A DNA stretch of 64,000 bases. Source: Rhizopus sp. PT2906. Its lineage: Eukaryota; Mucoromycota; Mucoromycetes; Mucorales; Rhizopodaceae. The notes beneath the pieces were generated by a model. That model was given only the letters and a program-made list of their open reading frames with translations, ran no database searches and was not told where the DNA came from. Position 1 is the first letter of the stretch. Every line of letters begins with the position of its first letter. A program made the position numbers and the translations under genes. Positions 11,409-23,080 of the stretch are shown one piece after another. The stretch lies in the NCBI GenBank assembly GCA_025529335.1, contig JAMYHX010000048.1:62001-126000 (forward strand), given 5' to 3'.

Positions 11409-13386
11409 TTATGCTTTGTTAGTCATTGCTTGAGCTTCTTCTGTCAAAGGCTCACCACTCAAGGTATTAAAGAATCTGCTGTAAATACTTGATCTCTTTT
11501 GAGATGTTGTCGATGTTGTTGATCTAAGACTATCAATAGACTCTCTTGCCATATAATTGGATTCCGTGTAAGGAGGAGATGTCGGCCCTGACTTGTTTAT
11601 GAGTGCAGAAAGCGAGCTTCTCTTGGTCTGAATAGAAACTGGTCTTTTTGGCTGCTGAAGTGAAGCTCTTGGTGAACTCACAGGTGTACTTGCCGCATTG
11701 GCTTCGTATTCGACCAGCTTATACTTTGCTTCTGCCAGCAGCTTTTCGAGCTCTCTGCATTTCAAGTCACTTTCGATATACTTTGCTTGATACTTGTCTT
11801 TTTCCTGTTCTACCATGTGGACCGTGTGACGTCGGTTCGTAGGCGGTGCAGCTGATGAGGAACCAAATAAGGTTTGGTGTGCTGCTAGTACCTCTTCAGT
11901 AAATGATCCACGAGGCATTAAGTACTCGCGACGCTGGTCTTCTAGCTCTTTCACACGATCTTTGTACTGTTGGCAATCGTTCTCGAGATTCATTTTTTCC
12001 AACTGAAGATCAGCCAATGTTTTTTTAGCAACCGTATTCTTTTCGATCAACGCCTCATTTTCTGCGACCAATGCTTCTTGTTCCTGTAAGAGCTTTTCTT
12101 TATCAATCTGCAAGCTTTCAATAGTTGTCTGAAGCGACATAATCTTTTCCACAAGGGCTGTTTGTCCCTCTTGAGTTTCCTTTAGCTTCTTGAGCACGTT
12201 TTCATGATTCTGGCATAACTCTTGGTATTTTAATCCCATCTCAAAATTAGCCAATTTGATATTGATAAGTTCTGATGTCACTTCATCAAACTTGGTTTCT
12301 GACATCTTGTTATCCTTATCACTTGACAAAGCTCCGGCAACAAGCGCTCCAAATTCACCACTTGATTTAAGCGATTCAACAAAGTCTGGCTGTAGTTTGA
12401 TATCGACATGGTTCTCTCCAAGTTGTCTGTCTACCGATTCCGCAGGACTGGGCTGCTCTGCGCGGATTTTGGCTAACTCGTCCGTGTCCTTGAGACTGAC
12501 TTTCTTCAGTAATTGATCGCGTTCAGCAACCAAATCCATCTCTCGCATACGCCGGGCCATCAGCTCCTCGGACATTCTTGTATTCTCGCGCTGCAATTCA
12601 GAGACGGCCATGACCAAGTCCTCGATCTGTTCATGGAGCATTGGAGAGAATCTATCTGGTGTCGTTGGAGAAGGAGGCTGTTCTGTCACTAAGCTCTCCT
12701 CAGCTGCTGTTGTCTGTATAGGTTGGCCCCAATTAAACCAAGACTCGCGCTTGTTCTTCTTTTTCGACTTCCAGCCGCTGAAGCGAATATTGAGCAGTTG
12801 CTGGGCTCGTGTCTTTTCTTGTTCAAGGTCCTTGTTGTAGTTTTCCGAAATGCTGTCCATCTTTTGCCGGGTGATCACCGTACTAAGCGACATAGCATCC
12901 TGAATGACAGCTTCTGGATCCGAGTTGTAAGCAACTTGATACAACTTGCGTGAGCTGAGGTACATCATGAGTTCCTCAAAATCATCCATAGCCAGTAACG
13001 TCTCTTCGTTCTTTTTCATGATGGCAATAGCTACACGTGTGATTGTTTCAACTGCACCTTCAGCAAAGACCAAATCATAGATACGTAAAACAAGTGATAT
13101 AGGGAAAGTGTAAGCGAACAAGGTGAGGTACCACTGAGAAGCATACATGGCTGTATGGATTGAATTAGCTTCGAGGTGAGCTTCTAAACGAGGGCAGACT
13201 TGAGCTAGAATGGTTTGGAATTGGTGTAAACGAAGGTGAAGTCCTTCCATATTGAGTGTGAACATGGTTCTCATTTCATATGTTTCCATCAGTCTAAATC
13301 AAGGCAGTTTAGAATCTGTGCATGAATTCATTAGAAATGATTTACCTTACGAATATACAAAACGCTTGATTTTCAGGCATCTATTA

Positions 13387-13433
<47 letters not shown>

Positions 13434-14403
13434 AGATGAGACATTGTTACTCTCTCATATTTTTTGCTATATATTACAGTCATCAATAAGGGACCAGCTA
13501 AAAATGCAAGACCTTGACAATATCCAACATGCGTATCATATAGACTATATGCTTTTAATAGTCGACCAAGAGCCAATTGTCCTTCACCACCATCATCTTT
13601 AAACATATCAAGTTGAGGGAATGTACGAGAGAGGTCACGTTGAATAACTCGCTCATACGAGGAATCTTCTTGCAAGAGCTGTTCATAACAAGACTCAAGA
13701 TTAAGCGAACTAGATTGGGCCATTGACTGCCAGATCAATCCACGGATACGATGAGGAATGCCGCCACAGCGCAATTTGGCTGACAACAGATGAGGCAGTT
13801 TAGCAGCAGCAGCAGGATAATCTTCAACGATTGCTTGCCAAAAGTCCCAGTCGTCTTGATCGGTCGTAAGGCAAGTAGTGCTTGTGATCGGACTCTTGGC
13901 AAGCATAGCCTGAATTGATTCTTCATAGTTTTCACGAGTAGGCGAAAAGGTGGCATCGGTTACTAGTTTGCGAATTGTATTAAAGTCAGCTTGGAGACGA
14001 TTTGATTCAATGCAAACAGATTTAGGATCGGCATTTAAAAGAACATTTTGTCTCTCTAATCGAGCTAACAAATACTCCTCAGAGTCCTGTTTAATAAAGA
14101 CTAAGTTGCATGATTTCTTATCTTGTATTTATATACCTGAGGTGGCAGCTTCGCATTCTCTTCTTCCAATCGCTTCAATGTTTGATTAAGTTGCTTTGTG
14201 GGCGTATGCGTAGCTGTGATTTGATTGAATAACTTTAGCTTTTCAGGGGATACAGGAAGCCTTCTTCTTTCAGCAAGACTTGTGCTGGTTGATTTTTCAA
14301 GTTTAAAGTCAGGTTGTAATAGAGATGAGGAAGTGCCATTAGCTACTGTTGGTTCCTGTAGCCTGTCTTTAATCTCAGGTGCCAATAGTGCAGCTGTTGT
14401 CAT
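11409..14403 (-). CDS. TBC-domain Rab GTPase-activating protein (Evi5/Gyp5-like)
   Basis: The TBC domain speeds GTP hydrolysis on Rab GTPases in vesicle traffic. Exons 14137..14403, 13478..14086, 13346..13380 and 11409..13293 sum to 931 residues in frame. The TBC domain covers roughly residues 160-370. It carries the arginine finger (IQRDLSRTFP, IxxDxxR) and the glutamine finger (YCQG), followed by MPENQAFCIFVRLME and the usual helices. The C-terminal half is a long coiled coil (LANFEMGLKYQELCQNHENV onward) and then a Ser/Pro-rich tail. This layout matches Evi5 and Gyp5. The second intron (13381..13477) contains a 43-T run (sense strand) just before its acceptor. The specific Rab target is unknown. 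Confidence 0.9.
13390..13432. repeat. A43 homopolymer within a TBC-gene intron
   Basis: There are 43 consecutive A on the plus strand, so 43 U in the pre-mRNA. They end about 8 nt before the AG acceptor at 13381-13382 and therefore form the whole polypyrimidine tract of this intron. Confidence 0.9.
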
Positions 14404-14908
14404 TGAAGGGAGTATAATAAAAAGGTATAAAAAGAAGAAGAAAAAAAGATGTAGGAGCTACAAAATAGTATATTCAATCACTTCAATGCGACAGGTACCC
14501 AAAATTGTTTAATTTCGTACTACCACAGTGAATTGACACCATCTTTGGTAATTTCAGTGCGAGGACTTTTTGAGAGTGGGAGGTTAGAGACTGATCAAAG
14601 GGTAAAGATATTGTGGTAAAAAAAATCGTGTGATAACCATAAAGGCAATTCATTTAAATAAGCTATTCAGATATATCACCTTAAATAGTAATGAAATAAT
14701 GCTACATGTTGCTATAATGACAAAATGGATAGCAACAGAGGTATTTTTTTTTGGATAGCTGTCAGATATCTCTTTTATTTGTGTAAACACACAACACAAA
14801 GAACAGAACTATTGTCACACATTTCAATTAAGTAAAAATTTTTTTATTGAAGTGAAATATTTACGAATAAAAAAGGTATAATCTAGAAAGCATTTTATAT
14901 ACAATAAA
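14404..14908. other. Spacer upstream of the TBC gene, downstream of the velvet gene
   Basis: This is 0.5 kb of AT-rich DNA with the TBC promoter and the velvet-gene 3' UTR. I see no other gene. Confidence 0.5.
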
Positions 14909-15957
14909 TTAAAAAGAGGACAAGAAAGAAGAGATTTCAATCCTCTTATAAGTTGGTTTAGCTTCTTCTAGCTCCTTTTCTTTCCTTTTTTGGTCTTGTT
15001 CCGTTGTACAATCCTCTGATTTCGGTACTAAGCGACGTATTCTTCTACCTTTACGAATGGAAATCTTGATGCCTTGTTGAGCAAAGCATTGAGAGAGAGG
15101 CGTAGAGTCTATGAATCGTCAAGATTTATTCATGAAGCTCTATTTTTATAGTACCTGTCATTCCAGGAAAATTTTTTGCAGAATAAACAGTAAATGGATC
15201 AGAAAAGACCACATCAGAAATATCAGTACTCATTGTTAAGGGATCCCTACGGTTGTACTATTTCTCAGTCTTAAATAACTAATATTCAGACATGTCTGTA
15301 CCCTGCAGCCAAGTTCATAAAGACAAACTTTAAACGAAATTTGCCTTCAATTCGAACGGATAAATCTTGAAAGACAAAGAATATGCCCGGTTGATCGCGT
15401 TCATCATTCAACTGATAAGCGTTAGATACGACAGCACCCATTAATGAGCGTATAGGCTGTGGATCCACAAATGAAACGAGTGTGCCCTTTGAAGAGTCAT
15501 TGGCTATCATTGAATATGAGTCATGTGTATAGTAAATAAAGTAAATTACCATTGACTGTGCTGGATGGATTATAGACATGACCTCGATGATCCTGACCAT
15601 CTTCAGAATAAAGGTCACATTGAACTACAAACAAAGACACATTACTGGTATCTTCTCTTTTTTGAGAGGAATCAATTAAACTGCTTTCTTTATCTTTCTT
15701 TTGCTTACACTGCATTCTGTAATATACCATCGCTTCGTTCTATAAAGAGTTGTAAAATAGGGGGTGGATCAATCGGTCTTCTGTCCTTTTCTCCAAAACC
15801 GCAACTTCTTGCTCTTATAGGATTTTGAATAATTTCTATTACTTTAATAAATAAAAAAAAGAAACAACATAGAACAGCATCCATTACTTAGTTTATATCT
15901 TTTACTCTTTTGACTTGGCCGTCCTAGTCCAAGTGGTGGAGGAACTATGGAGGTCAT
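14909..15957 (-). CDS. Velvet-domain regulator
   Basis: Velvet proteins are fungal DNA-binding regulators of development and secondary metabolism with an NF-kB-like fold. Six exons (15888..15957, 15709..15841, 15550..15644, 15302..15503, 15155..15228, 14909..15108) sum to 257 residues in frame. The domain fills most of the protein: IIQNPIRARSCGFGEKDRRP, DPPPILQLF, then the signature GIFFVFQDLSVRIEGKFRLK, DPFTVYSAKNFPGMT, and STPLSQCFAQQGIKISIRK, all in family order. A short basic, Lys/Glu-rich tail follows. It is close in size to the short velvet proteins (VelB/VosA-like) without their long inserts. The acceptor of the fourth intron is the least certain border; I chose the only one that keeps the frame. 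Confidence 0.9.
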
Positions 15958-16100
15958 ATACAGTAAAATAACTTATTTTAAAACCCAGTGAGTATAAAAA
16001 GGAAAAAAAAAGGATAGACTAGAAGAAAATAGAATATCATTTTCAGCTATAGATTTTTTCGGTTTAAAAAAGAGTCACTTTTCTGTGTATTGTAATACAC

Positions 16101-18661
16101 TTAAAGTTTATTTTCTAAACTCTTGGATTGCTTTAATCTTTGAACACTCTTCAATACTTCTTCCAAAGGAATGGTTTGTCCCTTAGCCTTGGTACCAACG
16201 TCATCACGATTACGAACATTCACAGATCTTGTATTGGCTTCTTCTGCTCCGACAACAAAGATAAAGTTATAGTGTGCTAATTCTGCATTTCTAATCTTCT
16301 TGTTCAAAGTGTTGTCTGATAAATCAGCATCAGCATAAATACCCAAGTTGATCAATTCATCAGTAATCTCCTTGGCATAATCAAAGAAAGCAGCAGCAAC
16401 AGGTACAACTTGAACTTGACGAGGTGATAACCAGAAGGGGAATTTACCGGCAAAGTGCTCAATAACAATACCCATCATACGTTCAACTGATCCAAGAATA
16501 GCACGATGAATGATCACTGGACGAGTCATGCTTTCATTAGAATCAGTAGATTCAGTACGATATTCCAAATTGAATCGTTGTGGCAACATAAAGTCAAGTT
16601 GAATAGTGGCACACTGATGCTTACGACGAAGGGCGTCAGAGATAACGATATCAATCTTGGGACCATAGAAGGCGCCATCTCCTGGGTTGAGTTCCCATTG
16701 GATACCCTTCTTTGAGCAGAATTTGTTCAAAGCATCCTCCAACATCTAAAATAACATCATTAGTACGTCATCATTTTTATTTGTATCTGTATTACCTTTT
16801 CAGCTTTATTCCAAACTTCAATTTCACCAAGGTAATTTTCAGGACGAGTAGAAAGTTTCAAGTGGAAGTCGAAGCCAAATATACCATAGACGTGGTTCAA
16901 GAACTCGAAACAGCCGTTCATTTCTTGTTCAATCTAAACAGACTGAGTTACCCTTTTCGTGCTATCTCCGTGTTTGTATTACCTGATCAACACGACAGAA
17001 AATATGTGCATCATCTTGTTGGAAACGGCGGACACGGGTTAAACCAGAAAGGGCACCAGAAAATTCATTACGATGGAGAACACCAAAGTCAGCAAAACGA
17101 TAAGGAAGTTCACGGTAACTTCTTTCTCTGTGAGCAAATATCAAACAGTGAGCAGGACAGTTCATGGGCTTCAAACCGAATTCTTCCTTGTCAACGTCAA
17201 GACAGAACATGTTTTCCTTGTATTTTGCTGCATGGCCAGATTGGTTCCAGAGTTTCATGTTGAACATATTGGGTGTGATAACTTCGGTGAAGCCTCGTTT
17301 CATGTATTCATCCTACGATTTCATTAGTAAAATACTATTCCACACACACACACGCACAAAGGCGGTTACCTTTATCAAATTCATCAGGCTATTATAGACA
17401 CGAGCACCATGAGGAAGCATGAAGGCAGAGCCAGGAGAATATTCATGGAAGAAGAAGAGCTCTTGTTCCTGCAGGCATAATAAGTTTCTTTTGTGTTTCT
17501 TGTTAAAGTATATCCTTTACCTTGCCGATCTTACGATGATCACGCTTAGCGGCTTCCTCCATGAATTTCTTGAATTCAGTCATTTGTTTCTTATCAGGGA
17601 AAGAGATACCATAGATACGTTGGAGTGAATCGTTCTTGGCGTCACCCAAAAAGTAGGATGCAGAGCTCTATTATATGTTAATACTATCCGTAATCTCCTA
17701 TGTCTTTGTTACCTTGGTAATAGTGAAAGCCTTGACACGTCCAGTATGAGGAACATGAGGACCTCTACACAAATCAATTAAGGGACCACATCGGTAGACA
17801 GTGGTAGAAGTGCCATCAGGAATCTTATCGTTGATGATGTGAACCTTATAAGGGTTATGCTTGAACATTTCCAAGAGTTGTTCCTTGGACACGACAAGAC
17901 GTTCAAAGGGTTGCTTCTCTTTGGCAACTTGATTGACTATTTTTTCGAGATTAGGATAATCATTTTGGCTGACAACACTGTATATCTTGTTAGTTTATTG
18001 ATTATTCATACTCTTTGAACTTACCGATCCTTGACTCCCATTTCATAATAGAAACCTTCATCTAATGGGGGACCAATACAAAGATGACAGCCATAGTGTC
18101 TTTCACAAGCTTCACCAAGCATATGGGCAGAAGAGTGCCAGAAGACCTTCTTGGCTTCGTCATTTTCAAAATCAAGTAATTGCAAATTACAAGACTTTTC
18201 GAGAGGTCGAGTCAAGTCCCAGAGATCGCCGTCAACCTTGGCAATGATGGTGCGTTCGGCAAGAGACTTGGAAATATCAGCTGCTAAGCTCAAAGGAGTG
18301 GTTTCCCAAGAGACACCTTCCTTGGTTGAACCATCGGGCAAGGTGATAGTAATGGGTTCACGAGGCTTCTCTGTTTATACAAATGTAAGTAATGTGTAAA
18401 TAAAATGGGAGTTGAGTTCGTCTTACTAGCAATTTCCTCATCAGCTTCCTTCTTCCACTTGTCAAATAATTCAATACGATGTTGAAGGTATTCAGGAGGG
18501 GGGTCCATCTTAAAGGGCAGTGTCAATTAAGCGCGTATATTCATAGACATGTACTATACCTCAAGTGGGTACTCGGAAGCATTAGCATTCTTAGCCTTAG
18601 GCTTCTTGGCGGCAGCCTTCTTTTCGACTTTAGGCTTCTCTTCTACGGCAGCGGCTGACAT
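16101..18661 (-). CDS. THS1: Threonyl-tRNA synthetase, cytosolic
   Basis: This class II synthetase attaches threonine to tRNA-Thr. The start at 18661 gives MSAAAVEEKPKVEKK, a Lys/Ala-rich extension, then PPPEYLQHRIELFDKWKKEA. A TGS domain follows (PLSLAADISKSLAER), then the editing domain (HSSAHMLGEACERHYGCHL). The catalytic core has motif 2 (YRFADFGVLHRNEFSGALSG), the zinc-site Cys in MNCPAHCLIFAHRERS, and motif 3 (AILGSVERMMGIVIEH). The anticodon domain is at the C-terminus (QVQVVPVAAAF, ADLSDNTLNKKIRNAE). The gene is split by many short introns (about nine), several ending in a clear YAG. Residues 1-40 look like a cytosolic extension, not a targeting peptide. The promoter is shared with nothing; the KMO 3' end lies upstream. 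Confidence 0.95.
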
Positions 18662-18916
18662 ATTGTGAGAGTTAAAAGAAAAAATAAAATATTTTTGAAT
18701 GAGCGAAAAGAAATGGGAAACAAGCCACACTTTATATATCCATTCGCCACACCGTGAGTAATAATGATACATGCAAGGCCTTTGCTGCGGTGTGATGGAC
18801 AACGTCATAAAAAACATGTCAGAGGGAAAGTATATAGATTCGATTATTGACAAAGAAAAAAAAAAAGAGAAAGAGTATTAGTGAGATACCAGTCTCAGTT
18901 ATGAGGTAAACTTTAT

Positions 18917-20538
18917 TTAAGCAGTAATAGTAGTAAAAAGACCTCTTAGACTCTCGGTCACCTCTTTAACCGAATTTACAATCTGTCTCTTGTGCATTAA
19001 TCCCACGGCCACAGTAGCACATATAGTGGCAGCTGCGGCTGTTCCCATGGCTGCATTTAACCATCGAGTCTGACGATGCCAACGATCAATGGCACGGGAA
19101 TAGGGAAGCGTGGAGAAACTGACCATAGTATAGAGTGGAATGATGAGGTTAGGGAAGAGTAAATGGATCGCTCCTTCTAGTTTCTTTCTAGCCAAGAATC
19201 TATATGAAGTGACCGCATGTCTCATCTCGTAATAGTTATATAGAGCCAAATCGCAGATAGCATGTGCATCCTTCACACGTATACGAGAATACTCATCCAA
19301 TGCTTCTTTCAGATTCTGAATGGTGTTGTTTTTGACAACAGGGGTAACTTTGTGACGATCAAGGATATTATGTAGCACTTCTACATCTTGGAAACCGCAA
19401 TTCATTCCCTGTCCGTAAAAAGGAACCATGGCGTGTGCTGCATCGCCAATGATTACAGCCTTGTCATCAAGATGATGGGGAGAGGCCTTGACTGTTACGA
19501 GTGAACCTCGAGGATTGCTAAAGAAGGATGACTTTAAAGATTTCTCGCCGATAAGTGGAATGGCATCGTTAAAATGCTCTTTAAAGAACTCCATTAATTG
19601 TTCTTCTGTCTTGATGTCATCAAACATCTTGAATGGCATAAATAGGGTGCATGTAAATGAGAAATCAGGATTTGGGAGAGCAATGAGCATAAATGTGTGC
19701 CTTGGCCAAATGTGAAGATGGTTGGGGTCTAAAGCAAACGTGTCTTCTCCATTAGGTCCGCGTGCAGGAGGCATAATCAGTTCACAGTATCCGGTGTCAA
19801 TATATTGTTGACTGAAATCTAATCTATATATTCGTGTGAGATACAAGTAGATGTGTTGACTGACTATCTTTACCTCATATGACGCATGATCTGTTGTCTT
19901 GTTCTTGAATAAGCGCCATCAGCTCCGACAATCAGGTCACTTTCATATACAGATGTACTGTTATCTGCAGTAATAAACTCTAGTTGATTTTTATCGAAAT
20001 CGACACGAGAAAGTCTATGTTCAAAATAGACAGTAACGTTGCTCATACGCTCAGCAGCAGTTAAAAGTAATTCATTGAGTCTAGCCCTGTCCACTGCATT
20101 AATGTGCTATTGAAGCTAAATAATTAGATCTATAATCAGAAATCGCCCTGGCTACTTACCTCTCCATGGACAGAATAAGGTTGTGACATCTGCTTACCCT
20201 CTTTGCCTATATGTACCATCCTTGCTTTCATGGGCACAGATGCTTCTAGGATGACATCCTCGAGTCCCAACTTGGTAGCTCTTAAGGCGCTAAGACCTCT
20301 TTCTGAAAGAGCTAAGTTGATAGATTTACCCTTTCGACTTTCTGTATTCAATCTCATATCTTCATGAATCGTGAGAAAACATCTGTATCTATAACGACCA
20401 TCTCTGTGTTACTCTACCTGGTCGAAGTTCAAACAAGTCTACTTTCCAGCCTCTTTGCGCAAAATAAATGGCATTCAAAGAGCCTACCAATCCTGCCCCA
20501 ACAATAGCCACAGTTGCTTTTTTCTCTTCGGTTGACAT
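18917..20538 (-). CDS. BNA4: Kynurenine 3-monooxygenase
   Basis: This FAD enzyme of the mitochondrial outer membrane hydroxylates kynurenine to 3-hydroxykynurenine in de novo NAD synthesis. The start at 20538 gives MSTEEKKATVAIVGAGLVGS, an FAD-binding GxGxxG. Then come SINLALSERGLSALRATKLG, DLIVGADGAYSRTRQQIM (the DG motif), GDAAHAMVPFYGQGMNCGFQ (the GD motif, family signature), and a C-terminal hydrophobic segment (TAAAATICATVAVGLM) that serves as membrane anchor. Introns fall at about 20357-20424, 20100-20155 and 19825-19872. Length fits the family (about 480 residues). Confidence 0.93.
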
Positions 20539-20842
20539 AAAAGTAGCTTTGTGAAGAACAAAAAAGAAAAAGAAAAAGAAGGATCTAACCTGCTTTACTG
20601 TTTTATTAAAAATAAATTTCAGAAAGAGGAAAAATTATGACGTGTATGAAAAAATGATTGGCGCATATTAAAAGTATTTACGCATAGGTTAAAAATAAAA
20701 TGCGTGCGAAAGGAGACAACATACAAACGAGAGTAATAAGTACCAAGGAGAGAGAATATAAAGAGTTATACAGTTAGTTATGTAAAAAAATGATTATATA
20801 TACAACTTACCCCGCAGACATCTAGATGTGTCCTAGCGATAA
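20539..20842. other. KMO 5' region and junction to the transposon relic
   Basis: This is AT-rich DNA with the KMO promoter. The last 25 bp belong to the palindrome cluster at 20818-20860. Confidence 0.5.
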
Positions 20843-20860
20843 CTAGGACAGAGGACTGTC
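20818..20860. repeat. Three stacked palindromes at the 3' end of the Fanzor-like relic
   Basis: ACATCTAGATGT (20818-20829) is a perfect 12-bp palindrome. TGTCCTAG (20829-20836) and CTAGGACA (20843-20850) form an 8-bp stem with a 6-nt loop. GACAG (20847-20851) and CTGTC (20856-20860) form a third stem that competes with the second. They flank and overlap the stop codon of the relic ORF. Confidence 0.85.
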
Positions 20861-21455
20861 TATGCGTATTCTAGTTCTTGGTTGCTCCTGATCGTCCGCT
20901 CTTCTTCGACGTATTGTAGGAGCAACAGCATCGCGATGAAACCTATGAGGAACCATGTCATTACGTCGAAGCCCATGAAGGATGTGCATGTAGTTGAGGC
21001 AAGCAGCAACATCCCTGTTCCATAAGCGATATCTATCTGATGCTGCCATGGCGGGTCTACAGTATGGATTGGTGCATTTACAAGCAATGTTCAATCAGTA
21101 TAAAGTCATCCAAGTGGTTAATATATTATTATCTTAAATGGCATGGCAGACAACCGTAGGATATCGCTCACGTCGATGCGGTCGTGGATTTGGAACACGA
21201 CGGAAGGTGTGAAGGCTTTCATAATGGCATGTTGGACAGCACCTATTAGTCTTGTATTTGTCTATAAGAAAGGCTTGGAATCCATGTTTCTTGAGGAGGC
21301 TTTGGAAATCAAGGTTACGGATGGGTTCATGGTACCTAGCATGGGGAGCGGACCAGTTTCCCATCACAAACACAGCGTCTTCTCCAAACTTGGCGCGTAA
21401 GTCTTGAATAAGTTTTTGTTCGACATGTCCCTTTATAAATTGTGTTGATCAAGTT
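20843..21455 (-). pseudogene. TnpB/Fanzor-like C-terminal relic
   Basis: Two minus-strand reading frames (about 21134..21455 and 20843..21094) together spell the C-terminal end of a TnpB/Fanzor-type RuvC nuclease. The first carries VMGNWSAPHARYHEP, then FLIDKYKTNRCCPTCH, the first half of a zinc ribbon, then TVVCHAI and a stop. The second carries CTNPYC, the other half of the ribbon, and WNRDVAACLNYMHILHGL, the RuvC-III type motif with its catalytic Asp. Between them about 40-60 bp with stops break the frame, and I found no good intron to remove them. The 5' side ends at an in-frame stop near 21460; the RuvC-I and RuvC-II motifs are absent. It is therefore a truncated dead copy. The family call rests on the order of motifs; the sequence would also fit a Mucorales transposase annotated under another name. 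Confidence 0.62.
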
Positions 21456-21506
21456 GGCTTTAAATAAAACACGGACTACTGGCTCACCAGCACTCCCTTA
21501 TAAAAA

Positions 21507-23080
21507 ATGATCCTGTCATCTCTTACTCTCGACGAAAAAAACCATAGTGAATTTGGAGCAAGATTTTTAGACGCTGCCGATCAATTAGCTGAAGATTTAC
21601 ATTTATCTGAATTATCTGATTTAGGCTATTTATTTGATTCTGTTATACGGGCAAACACAATTGTAGAAAAACACCATGGACTATTTTCAAAGACAGCACT
21701 TGAAGGGATTCAAAAGAAAGCGCGTAGAGTCAGTCGGCCTGCAGCATGGCTATTAAGTAAAAAACCATCTGGAGATTTAGAGTCAGCCATGGATGAACCA
21801 AAACAGCCAGATCAAACACGTTCAAAGAGCGCACCAGGCCAAGACACACCAGTAATCTGTAAATTCAATACCGATAATGATAGCAAGACAGATGTAACAC
21901 TCTCTTCCCGCGACTTTAATGATGAAGACAAACACATTTTTCTTGTGAGAAAAATAGAACGCTTTATTTAAATTTCCATCTGGCCTCTGAATATAGATTT
22001 GCTGAACCTATATTCATTACAAAAATCATAGGAGATAAGCTTCGGATACCTTCAGATTACGTTCTCTGCTACTTTCAAGATATGCTTCAGATGACAGGTT
22101 TAGCTTCAACCATATATAAACCGATTAGCTTATTACAATCACAACCAAGCATAGATAAGCCATCTGTAAAAGTTGGTCTTTTTGTCAGTCTAGAAGAAGA
22201 AACGGAAAAAGACGTGAAACATCATATTATAGTCGATAAAACGAAAAGATTTGCGTTTCCAAATATGCAGCTACCAATAGAAAAGTTAACAGAGGAACAA
22301 GAGAATGTTATTATGAGCATGCAGGGACAGACATTGTCCGTTGTGGCTTCCTTATCCAGCAATATGGCACATAAAGACACAACCATGAACATGAAATCAA
22401 CCAGTGGGACAGCAACAGACATACAGTTCATCAGCTCATTTATAAAAGCATGTAAAGAATTACTTGAACTGTAAAGCTATGAAAAGTTCCTTACCATGTC
22501 CTCAAAACTATATCCAAATATTTTAGATATTCCAGCATTTGTCTTGTCTTCGTCTCCTTGTCAGTTGATCTTATCTACAGCAGCTGTAGAGGGTTCAAGG
22601 ATTGGGTTTGCAATTAATCAAACCCTAAAAGAACCAATCAAGTGTGTTCCATTCAACATATACCAACCAATGGTATATTATATGACACATATAACAGCTG
22701 AAAGATATCGCTCAGAATAGAGTAGACAAATTCTACAGCAACGTCGAATCCATGAACAACCTTTATCCTTATCCATACAACCACATATGAAGTACATAAA
22801 AAACATGACCGGCTTGTCCACAAAATCGGACAACGCATCAGATAAAGCCAAAGAGATTACTCCTCAGATTATGGCTTTGTTACCGCCCCCACCTAGAGTA
22901 AAGTATAGCAAACGTAACACATCGGTTGACGTTAATTATATGCTCAAGCATCCACCTCCTTCATCACCCATACCACCCGTACTTATAGAACCACAAGACA
23001 TCACCACCGTTTTATCTACTAAGCAACGATTTGCATGGCTACATGATCTCTATAAAGAACTCTTAAAAGGAGGTCTGTAG
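21507..23080 (+). CDS. Unrecognised four-exon gene, 451 aa
   Basis: I do not recognise the family. Exons 21507..21944, 22040..22451, 22527..22672 and 22721..23080 give 451 residues in frame. Introns 2 and 3 (75 and 48 nt) have clean GTAAAG/TTTTAG and GTATAT/AATAG ends and remove two in-frame stops. Intron 1 is less sure: it uses GTGAGA and an AAG acceptor, and the stretch it removes reads open in another frame, so a frameshift is an alternative. Visible are a helical, acidic N-terminus (FLDAADQLAEDLHLSEL), a basic patch (KKARRVSRPAAWLLSKK), a middle part with alternating strands, and a Pro-rich C-terminus (LLPPPPRVKYSK, KHPPPSSPIPPV). There is no signal peptide or membrane segment. The start codon lies about 50 bp from the Fanzor-like relic. 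Confidence 0.6.

Noticed and set aside
22472..22474. TAA within the 451-aa gene taken as a pseudogene stop
   Set aside because: It lies inside a well-formed 75-nt intron (22452..22526) that restores the frame. The TAG at 22718 is likewise intronic.
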